The notes under the pieces: generated by a model
The model's input: only the letters and a program-made list of their open reading frames with translations
Database searches by the model: none
Told to the model about the DNA's origin: nothing
Made by a program: the position numbers and the translations under genes
Part shown: positions 26,683 through 36,858 of the stretch, one piece after another
How the letters are laid out: every line of letters begins with the position of its first letter
How positions within the stretch are numbered: the first letter of the stretch is position 1
NCBI GenBank assembly: GCA_948470335.1
Contig: CAOKOL010000004.1
Span: 88,259 to 152,258 of the forward strand
Length of the DNA: 64,000 bases
From: an uncultured Lachnospiraceae bacterium
Lineage (GTDB): Bacteria > Bacillota > Clostridia > Lachnospirales > Lachnospiraceae
Direction: 5' to 3'

Positions 26683-27864
26683 TTATATGTGAATCCACCT
26701 TTGTTCCAGCTCCCGGATATACGTATCCGGCGAAAATCGGGTCAGCAAACCCTCTCTCCCATACAGATGCAGCTCCATGTCAAAATACAGTGCATTCTGG
26801 TCCGCAGCCTGTCCCGATATCCCGGCTTCGGCCTGAAACGCGCCGATCTCAGGCGGCTCCTTTACCCAGACCGGAGGCACATGAACCAATGCGGCGCACA
26901 TAGCCAGATGCCCTTCCCCGTCAGCCACCGGCATTTCCGCCCAGCCATTCCTTCTGTCATCATACCAGCAGACCAGATGAGAAAGGCCTGCTGCCAAGAG
27001 TCCCGCCGACAGCGCTGCGGCCAGCTCCCGAAACGCATCCAGACTCTGGGGCTCCATCTGTCTTTTCGTCGTCCGCAGATCCAAAAAAAGGCGGGCACAG
27101 TATTCCTCCTGTCCGCCATACTGCTTGCTTAACAGCTCCTCTGTCCTGGCGCTCAGCTTCCAGTGTACGTCCCGCAGCGAATCTCCGGGCTGATAGGGAC
27201 GAAGCTGTCTGATCTCGTAAGGGTCTGTGCCTGCGGCCGTCCCGCTCCCCCAGTCAGCCTGTTCAAACCTGGCCGGATTCATCCCGAAAGCCTCCGGACT
27301 TTCCGGCAGAAACCGGGCCAAATGTTCAGAGGGCAGCACCGTCAGCATCGTTTCCATCCCTTCTTCTTTGAATGCCTTTCCGCGGACTGACAGTTTTATC
27401 CAACTGTCAAACCGCTTTCTGCGCAGAAAGAAGTTCAGATAATCCGATACCCGAAGCTGGCACAGCCTGACTGACACGCCGCCGCAATAATCCACAGGCA
27501 GCGGAAAGGAAAGCACTGCTTCCCCTCTGCCCGCCACGGCGCCCCGCAGTAAAATTTTCCCCACATCAGAACAGGCGACAACGGTCTGAAGCCTGAGAAC
27601 CGGCAAAAAGCTCCGGTTTTTCACCGTCACGCGGCCTTCCGCATACGCCCCTTTGCGCACCATTTCATCGGAAAGCCCTACGGAAACCCGGAGACAGGCA
27701 ATCAGATACCAGGTCAGCAGATACATCAGCGCCAGAATCAGCAGCATGGCGGCGGACAGCAGCAGCAGACCGTACATCTGATACCATCCCGCCATGTAAT
27801 AGGCCGTAAACAGCAGAAACAAATACCAGCTCAAGCTCAGACGCCTGAGAATCCCGGCGATCAT
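26683..27864 (-). CDS. DUF58 family protein
   Basis: 393 residues: two N-terminal membrane helices (about 10-60), a beta-rich region, then the DUF58 segment with IRQLRPYQPGDSLRDVHWKLSARTEEL, which holds the conserved DxR-x-x-HW. LFLDLRTTKR resembles a degenerate von Willebrand A motif. Encoded between MoxR ATPase and transglutaminase protein with four-base and one-base junctions, so translation is coupled. MoxR-type chaperones act with VWA-domain partners, which suggests this is the client-binding subunit. Confidence 0.9.
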   Translation of the reverse strand: MIAGILRRLSLSWYLFLLFTAYYMAGWYQMYGLLLLSAAMLLILALMYLLTWYLIACLRVSVGLSDEMVRKGAYAEGRVTVKNRSFLPVLRLQTVVACSDVGKILLRGAVAGRGEAVLSFPLPVDYCGGVSVRLCQLRVSDYLNFFLRRKRFDSWIKLSVRGKAFKEEGMETMLTVLPSEHLARFLPESPEAFGMNPARFEQADWGSGTAAGTDPYEIRQLRPYQPGDSLRDVHWKLSARTEELLSKQYGGQEEYCARLFLDLRTTKRQMEPQSLDAFRELAAALSAGLLAAGLSHLVCWYDDRRNGWAEMPVADGEGHLAMCAALVHVPPVWVKEPPEIGAFQAEAGISGQAADQNALYFDMELHLYGREGLLTRFSPDTYIRELEQRWIHI

Positions 27865-28814
27865 CTCTCCGCTCCCTTCGGAACCGGCTTTTTGACGCTG
27901 CGAAGCAGCTGCTCGATGATCTGCTCTCTTTTCACCTGCTCCATTCTGGCCTTTCCGTTCAACTGCAGCCTGTGCATCACCACATGGCCGAACTGGCTGC
28001 CCACATCCTCCGGCGACACATAGTCCCTGTCCCGCAGCCAGGCAAAGGCTCTGGACATTTTCACCAGCGCCATCGTGGCTCTGGGACTGGCCCCCATCTC
28101 CAGATAAGGGTGCTCTCTGGTCGCGCGCACCAACTGCAGAATATAGTGATAAACCGCATCGTGAATATACACGCCGTCCGCCTCCGCCTGCATGCCGGCC
28201 AGCTCATCTTCCATCACCATGGCCGACAGCCTGTCCGTCCGCTTTCCGCTGTCCATGCCTTTTGCCATCAGCAGCTCACTCTCCATATCCGGATACCCCA
28301 TGGTCATACAGATCATAAACCGGTCGATCTGAGCCGGCGGCAGCATCTGGGTCCCTGCCGCGCCGTAAGGATTCTGAGTGGCTATCACAAAAAAAGGACA
28401 GGGGACCTGTCTGGTAACGCCGTCTACCGTTACCTGTCCTTCCTCCATCACTTCCAGAAGGGCCGACTGGGTTTTGGGAGAAGTCCGGTTGATCTCATCA
28501 GCCAGAAACAGATTGGTAAACACCGTTCCCGGCTGGTAGACAAACTGCTGCAGGTCTTTTCTGTATATGGAAAATCCCACCAGATCGGAAGGCAGCACGT
28601 CGGGCGTAAACTGCACTCTGCGCCAGTCCAGGCCGAACACCTTCGACAGCCCCAGGGCCAGCGTGGTCTTTCCCACTCCCGGAATATCTTCCAGCAGTAC
28701 ATGTCCGCCGGCCAGCATCGCCGCCACAGCCTCCGCCGTCACTTCCTCTTTTCCCAGGATCACTTTATTCAGTTCATTCAGCACATCCCACGCTTTTTCA
28801 CGCAATCTGCTCAC
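27861..28814 (-). CDS. MoxR family AAA+ ATPase
   Basis: 317 residues with Walker A in LLEDIPGVGKTTLALGL, Walker B in LFLADEINRTSPKTQSALLEVMEE, and the MoxR segment PFFVIATQNPYGAAGTQMLPPAQIDRFM. First gene of the operon; its stop overlaps the start of the DUF58 gene by four bases. MoxR proteins remodel or activate VWA/DUF58 partners. Confidence 0.94.
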   Translation of the reverse strand: MSRLREKAWDVLNELNKVILGKEEVTAEAVAAMLAGGHVLLEDIPGVGKTTLALGLSKVFGLDWRRVQFTPDVLPSDLVGFSIYRKDLQQFVYQPGTVFTNLFLADEINRTSPKTQSALLEVMEEGQVTVDGVTRQVPCPFFVIATQNPYGAAGTQMLPPAQIDRFMICMTMGYPDMESELLMAKGMDSGKRTDRLSAMVMEDELAGMQAEADGVYIHDAVYHYILQLVRATREHPYLEMGASPRATMALVKMSRAFAWLRDRDYVSPEDVGSQFGHVVMHRLQLNGKARMEQVKREQIIEQLLRSVKKPVPKGAER

Positions 28815-28969
28815 AGATTTTTCCTCCCAGTACTTATATCTACGCTCGGAATCATTCCGCTTCTTTTTGATTCTCTAATCATATTAATCCTTAAAGTCAG
28901 GTCGAAGTCAACAGGAGAATTCTTACGGTTCTATAAAAACGGTTTTGCGCTGCTGTTTTCCTTCCTCTG

Positions 28970-30367
28970 TCACCCTTTCCTTTCATAAGCGTTCAGCGCT
29001 TCCAGCGCCTCCTTCGACATCGGAAGAATCACAATAATATTAAACACCGTCATCAGGCCAACTCCCACATCCCCCAGATCCCACACAAAAGTATAGGCGG
29101 CCAGCCCGCCGACAAACAGCATCACCAGCGCCAGCAGCTTATAGGCCGTCTGAGAAAACCAGTTGTCGCCGAACAGATAGGCCACGTTGGAGCGGGCATA
29201 AAACAGAATGCCGATAAAGGTAGAAAAACAGAACAGCCACAAAGTCAGGGCGATAAACACCACGCCGAACTGCCCCATATGGTATTCCATGGAAGCCTGC
29301 AAAAGATCCATGCCGCCCAGCCCGGCCGTCAGCGCCTCCGGCGTAATCAGCATAATCAGCGCCGTACAGCTGCAGATCACAATCGTATCAATAAACACCC
29401 CCAGCGCCTGCAACAGCCCGGTTTTCACCGGATGGGAGGTATCTCCTGCGGCAGCGGCACAGGGAGCCGACCCGGAACCGGCTTCATTGGAAAACAGTCC
29501 CCGCTTCACGCCGTTCATCACCACGGCCCCAAAACCGCCCGCCACAGCCTGACGAAAACCGAAAGCTTCCTGAAAAATGCGCTGAAACACAAATGGCAGA
29601 ACCGTAATATTCTTCAAAATCAAAAACACTGTCATCAGAAAGTAACAGACCGCCATCACCGGCACCAAAATATCCAGAACCCTGACCGTGGCATTTTTCC
29701 GCAGCACAATCACCGCCGCCAGAATCACCAGAACAACGGTGGTGTAAAGAGGAGGAATCCGAAAGGCGTTCTGAAAGGCCGAGGCCACCGAATTGCTGAT
29801 TACCTGACTGATGCCGCACCAGCAGATCAGCCCGGAAACCGCAAACAGGACGGCCAGTACCGAATACCGTCGCTTTCTGCCCCCCAGCTTCTGTTCCATA
29901 AAATCATGAATATAATAAGCGGGACCGCCTCTGTATCCGCCGTACAGCGGGTCCTTTTCCTTATGTAACTGGGCCAGCGTGGCCTCGATAAAAGCGGTGG
30001 AAGAACCGATCAGCGCCGAAAGCCACATCCAGAACACCGCCCCTGCGCCGCCTGCGGAGATGGCCGCCACCACGCCGATCATATTTCCCATGCCTACCCT
30101 GGTGGCCGTGGACACCACCAGCGCCTGCAGACCGGAAATCGCGGTGCCGGAAGAACCGCTGCGCTTCTCCGTCATCGCCCGGACCATCTCCGGAAACATG
30201 CGGATGGGAAGAAACCGGGTCCGCACGGTGAAATAAACGCCTGTGGGAATTAGCAGCAGAACCAAAAGGGAAATACCGAGAGAACCGCCGCCCGGAAGAG
30301 GCAGCGTAATCAGATCTCCCCACAGAAATTGATATACCACCGAAATCATTTTTACAGTTGTATCCAT
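28970..30367 (-). CDS. Sodium:amino acid (alanine/glycine) symporter, AGCS family
   Basis: 465 residues with about ten to eleven helices. Family marks include PGGGSLGISLLVLLLIPTGVYFTVRTRFLP, RVGMGNMIGVVAAISAGGAGAVFWMW and GVKRGLFSNEAGSGSAPCAAAAG. It imports alanine or glycine with Na+. The start at 30367 follows GAGGGGG; a 16-codon longer reading frame lacks a site. It is monocistronic. The leader does not show a glycine riboswitch core, although such riboswitches often control this family. Confidence 0.93.
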   Translation of the reverse strand: MDTTVKMISVVYQFLWGDLITLPLPGGGSLGISLLVLLLIPTGVYFTVRTRFLPIRMFPEMVRAMTEKRSGSSGTAISGLQALVVSTATRVGMGNMIGVVAAISAGGAGAVFWMWLSALIGSSTAFIEATLAQLHKEKDPLYGGYRGGPAYYIHDFMEQKLGGRKRRYSVLAVLFAVSGLICWCGISQVISNSVASAFQNAFRIPPLYTTVVLVILAAVIVLRKNATVRVLDILVPVMAVCYFLMTVFLILKNITVLPFVFQRIFQEAFGFRQAVAGGFGAVVMNGVKRGLFSNEAGSGSAPCAAAAGDTSHPVKTGLLQALGVFIDTIVICSCTALIMLITPEALTAGLGGMDLLQASMEYHMGQFGVVFIALTLWLFCFSTFIGILFYARSNVAYLFGDNWFSQTAYKLLALVMLFVGGLAAYTFVWDLGDVGVGLMTVFNIIVILPMSKEALEALNAYERKG

Positions 30368-30740
30368 ATTGTTATCTGTCCCCCTCAAATACGGACTGTT
30401 ATGTACCGCCGGCACATTATTACAAAATAACAGCCCTTATAATAATCAGTATTTCCCGATACCCCCTTCTGCTGCCCCCGAAAAAGAGAGTTTGTACATA
30501 TATATTTTTCATCGGACAAACCACAGTAAGGTGCTTTTCACAGTGCCACGATTTGCACTGATGTACCCAACTAATAGCCGACACGAGTTTTACTCACAGA
30601 GGTAGTGACGTGGCAGACAAATGACCGGATCAGATAAAAGAAATTAAACCGACTCTGAAAACGAAATGTATTGCGTTAATCTGCCGTCCGGCAGCGCGGG
30701 GCAGGCTGTTCTTTCCTGCCCGTCTGTTCTTTCCTGCCCA
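30368..30740. other. Non-coding gap between the symporter and XRE genes
   Basis: 373 bases, AT-rich near 30490-30520. I see no reading frame, riboswitch core or repeat here that I can name. Confidence 0.4.
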
Positions 30741-31151
30741 TCAGCGGTTTTCTTCCTCCGCATCCGCTTCTACAGGCTCTCCTGTCTTATAATCTCTGAC
30801 ATTACGGATCACCGATTTGGCAATCTCATACAGAATGTCACGCTCCTCCCCGGTACAGCTCTCCAGAAAATCGAAGACCGGATGCCTTTTATATTCCCCG
30901 TCCTCCGATACACGGTTATTATGAACACCAAAATAGAGATACTCATAAGTCGTATGATAAAACGCGCGCAGCTTTTCCGCCAGTTTTCTCGAAAGAGGAA
31001 TGGCACCGCGCTCGGCCTGTCCGTAATAATTGGACGTATAGCCAATTCTGTCACAGAGCTCTTCCTGCGTCAGCCCTGCCATCACACGCAGTTTTAACAA
31101 CCTGTCCGCTACTGTATTTTCCGGAAGTTCAATATCTGGTTTTTTACGCAT
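30741..31151 (-). CDS. XRE family helix-turn-helix regulator
   Basis: 136 residues. The DNA-binding domain spans about 15-75: LLKLRVMAGLTQEELCDRIGYTSNYYGQAERGAIPLSRKLAEKL. The C-terminal part is short and acidic and names no domain I recognise. It is monocistronic and adjacent to no obvious target. Clostridial regulators of this form often control small gene sets of unknown function. Confidence 0.8.
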   Translation of the reverse strand: MRKKPDIELPENTVADRLLKLRVMAGLTQEELCDRIGYTSNYYGQAERGAIPLSRKLAEKLRAFYHTTYEYLYFGVHNNRVSEDGEYKRHPVFDFLESCTGEERDILYEIAKSVIRNVRDYKTGEPVEADAEEENR

Positions 31152-31394
31152 TACTCAGCACTCCTTTTTTATAATGGTACTGAATTTCCGCATATTTTAA
31201 CAGTTAGGGAAAAGGATGAATTAATAGTGATAAAAAAGAATAATAATAAAATGCGGAACTGTCACAGCGGCAGACTAGCCGGATATTTGCATATTTCCAG
31301 CCTGCCCAAACAGAACCTTCATGCTTTTGCAAAGCGCTTTCTATTGTGAAAAGTTCGAAAAATTATTTTAATTGGAGTATTTTTTCATTGAACT

Positions 31395-31432
31395 GAAAAG
31401 AACCGCAAACACAAAAGCGCTGCGGTCCTTTA
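31395..31432. terminator. Bidirectional terminator downstream of ssrA
   Basis: GAACCGCA and TGCGGTCC pair around a 12-base loop, with A-rich flank on one side and T-rich on the other. It stands about 105 bases past the tmRNA 3' end. The rest of 31152-31535 shows no gene. Confidence 0.55.
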
Positions 31433-31535
31433 TATTCGGAAGTATACTGATCTGCCGGATGATGTGCCGCCTGTTCTCGGAGCAACGGGAGGATATGGGC
31501 AAATCATCTGACTCACGGATATAACCGGTGAAAAG

Positions 31536-31870
31536 TGGAGCAGGCGGGAATCGGACCCGCGTCCAGAAAACCATTCATTGTACTTCTACTATCATAGCTG
31601 TTTTTTTCGGATTCCCTCCGGCGGACGGCAAACAGCAGCCTTCCGCTTTCGGTAGCTTCATCTTACGCCCATATGCGCAAAGCTTAGCATATGTCGTTTC
31701 TCACATAAGTCGATGCCAGGAACCCGGCGTGTGAGTGCGCCGGGGCTGACAACTGCCTTAGGCAGCGTATGCTAAATTATCTTCAGCGTTTATATTTATG
31801 GTGTCATTTAACGCATAACTGCGGATAGCTTCTCCAACTTCAAATCCCCTGTCGAAACCAGTACTGCCCC
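31536..31870 (-). ncRNA. ssrA: tmRNA
   Basis: Rescues stalled ribosomes. The minus-strand RNA begins GGGGCAGUACUGGUUUCGACAG and ends in a T-arm GGACGCGGGUCCGAUUCCCGCC and acceptor strand CUGCUCC plus discriminator A; CCA is not encoded. The tag frame ends NAEDNLAYAA then UAA. Reading back in frame gives a possible resume codon GCG and a tag of 18 residues, ALNDTININAEDNLAYAA; the exact resume codon is inferred. The smpB gene for its partner protein is directly upstream. Confidence 0.95.
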
Positions 31871-31888
31871 ATATTCGATTGGATCAAT

Positions 31889-31917
31889 AGCTTATCAGAT
31901 TTTTTTCGATTTGTCAA
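31889..31917 (-). promoter_or_regulatory. Promoter of ssrA
   Basis: TTGACA (31917-31912) overlaps the smpB stop; 17 bases on stands TAAGCT (31894-31889), a poor -10. It would start transcription about 10 bases before the mature tmRNA end. Confidence 0.5.
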
Positions 31918-32384
31918 TACAGATTTTTTACCTTAAATTCTTTTTCCGCTTCCCTGCGCTGGTCTTTCTTTGCGATATCTTCCCGCTTGTCATACAGCTT
32001 CTTGCCCCGTGCCAGGCCGATCTCCACCTTGGCCAGACTTCCCCGGAAATAGACCTGCAGCGGCACCAGCGTATATCCTTTCTGGGCCAGGGCGCCGGCC
32101 AGCTTGTTGATCTGGCTCCGGTGCAGCAGAAGCTTGCGCACGCGCAGCGGGTCCTTATTGAAAATATTGCCCTTTTCATAAGGACTGATGTGCATCCCGT
32201 AAATCATAACCTCGCCTTTACTGTCAATACGGATAAACGATTCCTTGATGCTGCATTTCCCCATGCGCAGGGACTTCACCTCGGTTCCCGCCAGGGTGAT
32301 CCCCGCCTCATAGGTGTCTTCTATAAAATAGTCAAATCTGGCTTTTTTGTTGTTTGCCACCAGTTTAAAATGATCTTTGGACAT
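31914..32384 (-). CDS. smpB: SsrA-binding protein SmpB
   Basis: 156 residues, full length. [35 protein letters not shown] and [23 protein letters not shown] are family signatures; the basic C-terminal tail enters the ribosome. It brings tmRNA to stalled ribosomes. It follows rnr by two bases and precedes ssrA, making a compact trans-translation locus; RNase R degrades the mRNAs released in the process. Confidence 0.97.
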   Translation of the reverse strand: MSKDHFKLVANNKKARFDYFIEDTYEAGITLAGTEVKSLRMGKCSIKESFIRIDSKGEVMIYGMHISPYEKGNIFNKDPLRVRKLLLHRSQINKLAGALAQKGYTLVPLQVYFRGSLAKVEIGLARGKKLYDKREDIAKKDQRREAEKEFKVKNLY

Positions 32385-32386
32385 CC

Positions 32387-34498
32387 TTACTCTCCTTCGC
32401 CCTCCGGACTCGTTTCACTGCTTTCTTCTTCCATTGTAAACCACACTGTTTTTGCAGTCAAGTCGGCTTCTTTCACCTGCACCCGGACACGCTGGCCCAG
32501 TTTGTAGGTTTTTCCTGTGTGTTCTCCCCGCATTTCATATTCCTGGTCGGAAAATATATAGTAGTCATCCAGAAGCTCCGTCACATGAACCAGGCCCTCC
32601 ACCGTATTTTCCAGCTCTACATAGATGCCCCAGGCCGTCACACCGGAAATCACGCCGTCGAAAACATCTCCCACAAAATCCGCCATATATTCCACTTTTT
32701 TGACTTTTTCCGTCTCCCGCTCCGCCTCGTCGGCCTTTCGCTCCTGGTCGCTGCAGGTTTTGGCCACCTCCGGCAGCAGCGTCTCATAGTGTTCCAGGCG
32801 TTCTTCATTCAGCGCGCCTCTCAGATTTTCTTTGATAATCCGGTGAATCTGCAGATCGGGATATCTGCGGATCGGCGAAGTAAAATGACAGTAATACTGC
32901 GCGGCCAGCCCGAAATGTCCGATACACTCCGCAGTATACCTCGCCTGCTTCAGTGAGCGCAGCGTCAGCCGGCTGATCAGCGCTTCCTGGGGAGAATCCT
33001 GAATTTTTACCAGCAGCTTCTGCAGCTCTTTGGGATGAATCTCTGACTTTACCCCCTTGATTCCATAGCCGAAATTCCGGATAAACAGCGCCAGCTTCCG
33101 AATCCGGTCCGGGGCGGGTACCTCATGCGTCCGGTATATAAAGGGCAGCTCCTGCCAGAAAAAATCCTCCGCAATCGTCTCATTGGCCGCCAGCATAAAG
33201 TCTTCGATTATCTTCGTGGCGTCATTCCGCTCATACGGATGGATATCCGTCGGATGCCCCTGTGTATCCAGTACAATCCGGCTCTCCGGAAAATCAAAGT
33301 CCAGAGCGCCTCTTGCCTTTCTTTTCTCCCGCATCAGGCCGGCAAGCTCGTTCATCAGATGAAACAGGGGAACCAGTGCCCCATATTCATCGTCACACCC
33401 TGACGGGCACAGGCCTCCTGCCCCGTCAGAGGTCTGTGTAAATGAATGTTCTCGGGTGTTCTTTGACGGACAGACCGCACACTCTCCGACGGAATCCTGC
33501 ATTGCGGAACAGCATTGCGTATCTTTCGGAGAATCACTAAGAATCCGGTTGACCTCCGTATAAGACATGCGCCTGTCCACCCGGATCACCGTTTCCTCGA
33601 TGCTGTGCCCGATCACGGTCCCCTTTTCATCCACCTCCATCAGACAGCTCAAAGCCAGCCGGTCCTCCCCGGCGTTCAGAGAGCAGATGCCGTTGGACAG
33701 CCGGTGGGGCAGCATGGGGATCACCCGGTCCACCAGATACACGCTGGTGCCCCGGCGCAGTGCTTCACGGTCCAGTGGCGATCCTTCCGCAACATAATGG
33801 GACACGTCGGCGATATGGACGCCCAGATGATACGTTCCGCCCTCTTTTGAAAGGGTGACGGCATCATCAAGATCTTTGGCGTCCTCACCGTCTATGGTCA
33901 CGGTCAGCAAATGGCGCAGATCGGTACGCCCTTCCCGCTCCGCCTCCGACACGCAGTCCGGCACCTGCTCCGTCTGCGCCATCACCCGGGCTGAGAAATC
34001 CGTTCTCAGGTCGAAAGCTCTGACAATGGACAGAATATCCACGCCCGGATCTCCTACATGCCCCAGGATCTCCGTAATCTCTCCCTCCGGCCTGTGGATG
34101 CCGTCGCCGTATTTTTTGATTCTGGCCACCGCCTTATGGCCGGTTACGGCACCGCGTTCTTTTCCCCTGGGGATATAAATGTCTGTTCCCACTTTCCCCT
34201 GGTCCGGAACCAGAAAACCGCCGCCCTTCGTCTTCTCATAGGTTCCTACCACGGTCCGGATCTCTCTCGTCACAACACGCAGAATCTTCCCTTCCGGCCG
34301 CCGGCCCTTCTCTCCGGGCCGCACAACCGCTGCCAGCACCTGATCTCCGTTCATGGCGCCCATGGTATTTTCTTCCGCAATATAAATATCTTCCTTTTCC
34401 CCCTCCGCCGTCACAAAGCCAAACCGCTTCTGACTGCCGCGGAACACGCCCTGTACGGCATCTTCGGGAATCATTGTTTCGTTTTTCTTTTTTTCCAT
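32387..34498 (-). CDS. rnr: Ribonuclease R with a cysteine-rich insertion
   Basis: 3'-5' exoribonuclease, 703 residues: cold-shock OB domains (about 10-160), RNB catalytic domain with [23 protein letters not shown] and [28 protein letters not shown], and a C-terminal S1 domain. An insertion of roughly 50 residues after TEVNRILSD (about 330-380) contains six Cys, including ECAVC and LCPSGC, and has no place in usual RNase R. The frame stays open through it. The gene lies upstream of smpB in the trans-translation cluster. Confidence 0.94.
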   Translation of the reverse strand: MEKKKNETMIPEDAVQGVFRGSQKRFGFVTAEGEKEDIYIAEENTMGAMNGDQVLAAVVRPGEKGRRPEGKILRVVTREIRTVVGTYEKTKGGGFLVPDQGKVGTDIYIPRGKERGAVTGHKAVARIKKYGDGIHRPEGEITEILGHVGDPGVDILSIVRAFDLRTDFSARVMAQTEQVPDCVSEAEREGRTDLRHLLTVTIDGEDAKDLDDAVTLSKEGGTYHLGVHIADVSHYVAEGSPLDREALRRGTSVYLVDRVIPMLPHRLSNGICSLNAGEDRLALSCLMEVDEKGTVIGHSIEETVIRVDRRMSYTEVNRILSDSPKDTQCCSAMQDSVGECAVCPSKNTREHSFTQTSDGAGGLCPSGCDDEYGALVPLFHLMNELAGLMREKRKARGALDFDFPESRIVLDTQGHPTDIHPYERNDATKIIEDFMLAANETIAEDFFWQELPFIYRTHEVPAPDRIRKLALFIRNFGYGIKGVKSEIHPKELQKLLVKIQDSPQEALISRLTLRSLKQARYTAECIGHFGLAAQYYCHFTSPIRRYPDLQIHRIIKENLRGALNEERLEHYETLLPEVAKTCSDQERKADEAERETEKVKKVEYMADFVGDVFDGVISGVTAWGIYVELENTVEGLVHVTELLDDYYIFSDQEYEMRGEHTGKTYKLGQRVRVQVKEADLTAKTVWFTMEEESSETSPEGEGE

Positions 34499-34541
34499 AA
34501 ACCACCTTGAAATAGAAATATTCTGCCTTACCGCCGCAGTG

Positions 34542-34603
34542 TGATCCTGCCCGGAGGGCTTTTTGTATCACAGGGAAGTACACAGGACTTCCCTGTGATA
34601 CAA
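34542..34603. repeat. Palindromic repeat, family A copy 2
   Basis: Lead-in GATCCTGCCCGGAGGGC then a 41 bp palindrome (34563-34603) with perfect 17 bp arms: TTGTATCACAGGGAAGT and its reverse complement around ACACAGG. It lies between the secG terminator and the rnr start, the same type of site as copy 1 at 9917-9957. Confidence 0.85.
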
Positions 34604-34605
34604 AA

Positions 34606-34637
34606 AAAACCGCTTACATCCTCATCGTAAGCGGTAG
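34606..34637 (-). terminator. Terminator of secG
   Basis: ACCGCTTAC (34609-34617) and GTAAGCGGT (34627-34635) pair perfectly; on the minus strand eight Ts follow. Confidence 0.85.
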
Positions 34638-34669
34638 TCTTTCAGTTCGTCTCTCTTAAGTCAGATAAA

Positions 34670-34906
34670 TCAGATCATATTCAAAAGCAGCGCAACCACA
34701 AAAAACGCAATTGCCACATATTTTGTGCTTTTCTCTATCTTCCCCTCAAGGGTACGTCCTTTATTCTTCTCCCAGAAAGATTCGGCAGCGCCGCTGATAG
34801 AACCGGTCAGACCGGCAGACTTTCCTTCCTGAGCCATTACGATTACGGTCAATATAATACAGATCAATACAAAAACAACGGTAAGAACGATCTTTAATGT
34901 TCCCAT
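34670..34906 (-). CDS. secG: Preprotein translocase subunit SecG
   Basis: 78 residues with two membrane helices (about 3-23 and 58-76) and the conserved loop AQEGKSAGLTGSISGAAESF. Accessory subunit of the SecYEG channel that helps preprotein export. AGGAGG nine bases ahead of the ATG at 34906 decides against a 20-codon longer frame. It has its own promoter and terminator. Confidence 0.94.
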   Translation of the reverse strand: MGTLKIVLTVVFVLICIILTVIVMAQEGKSAGLTGSISGAAESFWEKNKGRTLEGKIEKSTKYVAIAFFVVALLLNMI

Positions 34907-34937
34907 TTTTTCACACCTCCTATGGCCAAACACAGGT

Positions 34938-34966
34938 ATCGTACCATAAAAGACCATGAATTTCAA
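34938..34966 (-). promoter_or_regulatory. Promoter of secG
   Basis: TTGAAA (34966-34961), 17 base spacer, TACGAT (34943-34938), leaving a leader of about 25 bases. Confidence 0.7.
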
Positions 34967-35149
34967 GCCCCCTGGACGAGTTTCTTAAAATTCTTAACCT
35001 CAAATACACCAATCTCACAGAACCTTTATTTATAAATACGCAGATTTTATTCACAATACGTTTATAGATTCTCCATAATTGCTCTTAATATGCAATCCTG
35101 AAGTAGTCCAGATATGTTTTGTATTTGTCCTGTGCCGCATCGCCTCAAA

Positions 35150-35255
35150 ACATCACCTCAAAAGCAACAGAAGCAGCCTGCCGACAGGCCGCCCCTGTTG
35201 CCATCCGAATAAGAATTCTGCTTTGCAGGATTCTCCGCCTGTGATACAAAAAACA
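35150..35255. repeat. Hairpins downstream of eno, including short repeat family C
   Basis: CAACAG and CTGTTG enclose GCCTGCCGACAGGC (about 35165-35200). Then AGAATTCTGC/GCAGGATTCT (35211-35233) makes a ten-base stem with a TTT loop. Nearly the same stem, AATCCTGC around AAAGCG then GGATT, occurs at 47938-47957 beyond hisA. Both lie 3' of minus-strand genes. The remaining 34967-35271 gap shows nothing else I can name. Confidence 0.55.
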
Positions 35256-35271
35256 GCCGAATACGTTCCCT

Positions 35272-36594
35272 TTACTTCCCTGCCGGTATCTTCCAGTCCT
35301 CAAAAGGATTCTGATAGATCGCCATCCGCCCCAGCGCGCCGTCAATCCGCAGAAGCTGATTGTATTTGGCGTTTCTGTCGGAGCGGCAGGGCGCGCCGGT
35401 TTTGATCTGGCCCGCATTGACCGCCACGGCGATGTCCGCGATCGTGGCGTCCTCCGTTTCTCCGGACCGGTGGGAAATCACGCAGCGGTATCCCGCTTTC
35501 TGGGCCATCTGAATCGCCTCAAAGCTCTCGGTAAGCGTTCCGATCTGATTTACTTTAACCAGAATCGCGTTGGCCGTATGGTTTTTAATTCCCTGAGACA
35601 GCCGCTTCGTGTTGGTGACAAACAGATCGTCTCCCACCAACTGCACTTTCTGGCCCAGCCGTTCCGTCATCATTTTCCATCCTTCCCAGTCTTCCTCGTG
35701 AAGCCCGTCCTCAATGGAGACAATGGGAAATTCCCCGCACAGACCGCCCAGATAGGAAACCATTTCCTCTGCGCTGCGGACGACCTTTTCCCCTTTCATC
35801 TTACTTTCTCCCGGAAAATAATAGCCGCCCTCATCCTTGGAATACAGTTCGCTGGAAGCGGCATCCATGGCAAAACAGATATCATGGCCGGGCCGGTAGC
35901 CTGCCTTCTCAACGGCCTGCATCAGATAGGTAAATACTTCTCTTGCATCCTTCATATCCGGCGCGAATCCGCCCTCGTCGCCCACAGCCGTGGAAAGCCC
36001 CTTCTCATTCAGGATTCCTTTCAGCGTATGATACACTTCCGTACACATCCGGATACCGTTGGACATGCAGTCCGCCCCCACCGGCATAATCATAAATTCC
36101 TGCAGATCCACCGTATTATCCGCATGCTTGCCGCCGTTTAATACGTTCATCATGGGCACGGGAAGCTGTCTTGCCCGAAATCCGCCCAGATAAAAATAAA
36201 GGGGAACCCCCAGAGCCGCCGCCGCCGCTTTTGCAGATGCCAAAGACACGCCCAGAATGGCATTGGCGCCCAGGTTTCCTTTATTGTCCGTGCCGTCGGC
36301 CCGGTTCAGAAGATAGTCGATATTGCCCTGATCCAGAACGCTCTGTCCTCTTAAAAGCTCACAGAATTCCGTATTGATATGATGAACCGCAATTTTCACG
36401 CCGTTTCCGTGATAACGGTTCTCCCCGTCCCGCAGCTCCACCGCCTCGAATTTTCCGGTGGAAGCCCCTGACGGCACGCTGGCCCGGCCCGTCACGCCGT
36501 TTTCCAGTACCACATCCGCCTCCACCGTGGGATTCCCACGGGAATCCAGTACTTCCCTTCCGTAAACTGCTGCGATTGAAAAGGCTTTTTCCAT
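35272..36594 (-). CDS. eno: Enolase
   Basis: 2-phosphoglycerate to phosphoenolpyruvate in glycolysis. 440 residues, starting with [20 protein letters not shown] and containing [11 protein letters not shown], the metal-ligand regions [11 protein letters not shown] and [10 protein letters not shown], and [11 protein letters not shown]. The catalytic segment [12 protein letters not shown] is intact. GGAGG precedes the ATG at 36594. It is monocistronic. Confidence 0.97.
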   Translation of the reverse strand: MEKAFSIAAVYGREVLDSRGNPTVEADVVLENGVTGRASVPSGASTGKFEAVELRDGENRYHGNGVKIAVHHINTEFCELLRGQSVLDQGNIDYLLNRADGTDNKGNLGANAILGVSLASAKAAAAALGVPLYFYLGGFRARQLPVPMMNVLNGGKHADNTVDLQEFMIMPVGADCMSNGIRMCTEVYHTLKGILNEKGLSTAVGDEGGFAPDMKDAREVFTYLMQAVEKAGYRPGHDICFAMDAASSELYSKDEGGYYFPGESKMKGEKVVRSAEEMVSYLGGLCGEFPIVSIEDGLHEEDWEGWKMMTERLGQKVQLVGDDLFVTNTKRLSQGIKNHTANAILVKVNQIGTLTESFEAIQMAQKAGYRCVISHRSGETEDATIADIAVAVNAGQIKTGAPCRSDRNAKYNQLLRIDGALGRMAIYQNPFEDWKIPAGK

Positions 36595-36803
36595 GGATTG
36601 TCCTCCTGATTCAAAAGTTTTCTTACAGTATTTGTGAAATCAGGGGATTCTATGCACTTATAAGAATCCGGCGTTTTCATCCGCACCAGATAATGATAAT
36701 TCGAACCCACTTCCAATTGGGGCGGCTTTTGATTTTGGTATTATCTTTCAGTGAGAATGATATGGTCATGGAACGGCTGATTGATGCGCTTATGGAAAAC
36801 ATG

Positions 36804-36844
36804 AAAAGAGGGCTTCCGCAAAACCGCCGAAAGCCCTCTTTCAT
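36804..36844 (-). terminator. Terminator of the MttB-family gene
   Basis: AGAGGGCTTCCGC and GCCGAAAGCCCTCT form a strong stem with A and T flanks on both sides, 15 bases past the methyltransferase stop. Confidence 0.8.
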
Positions 36845-36858
36845 ATTTTTAAACCCTT

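Noticed and set aside
30368..30660. Glycine riboswitch before the AGCS symporter
   Set aside because: I looked for the conserved GGAGAG and GCACCGAAGG-type cores on the minus strand and saw neither.
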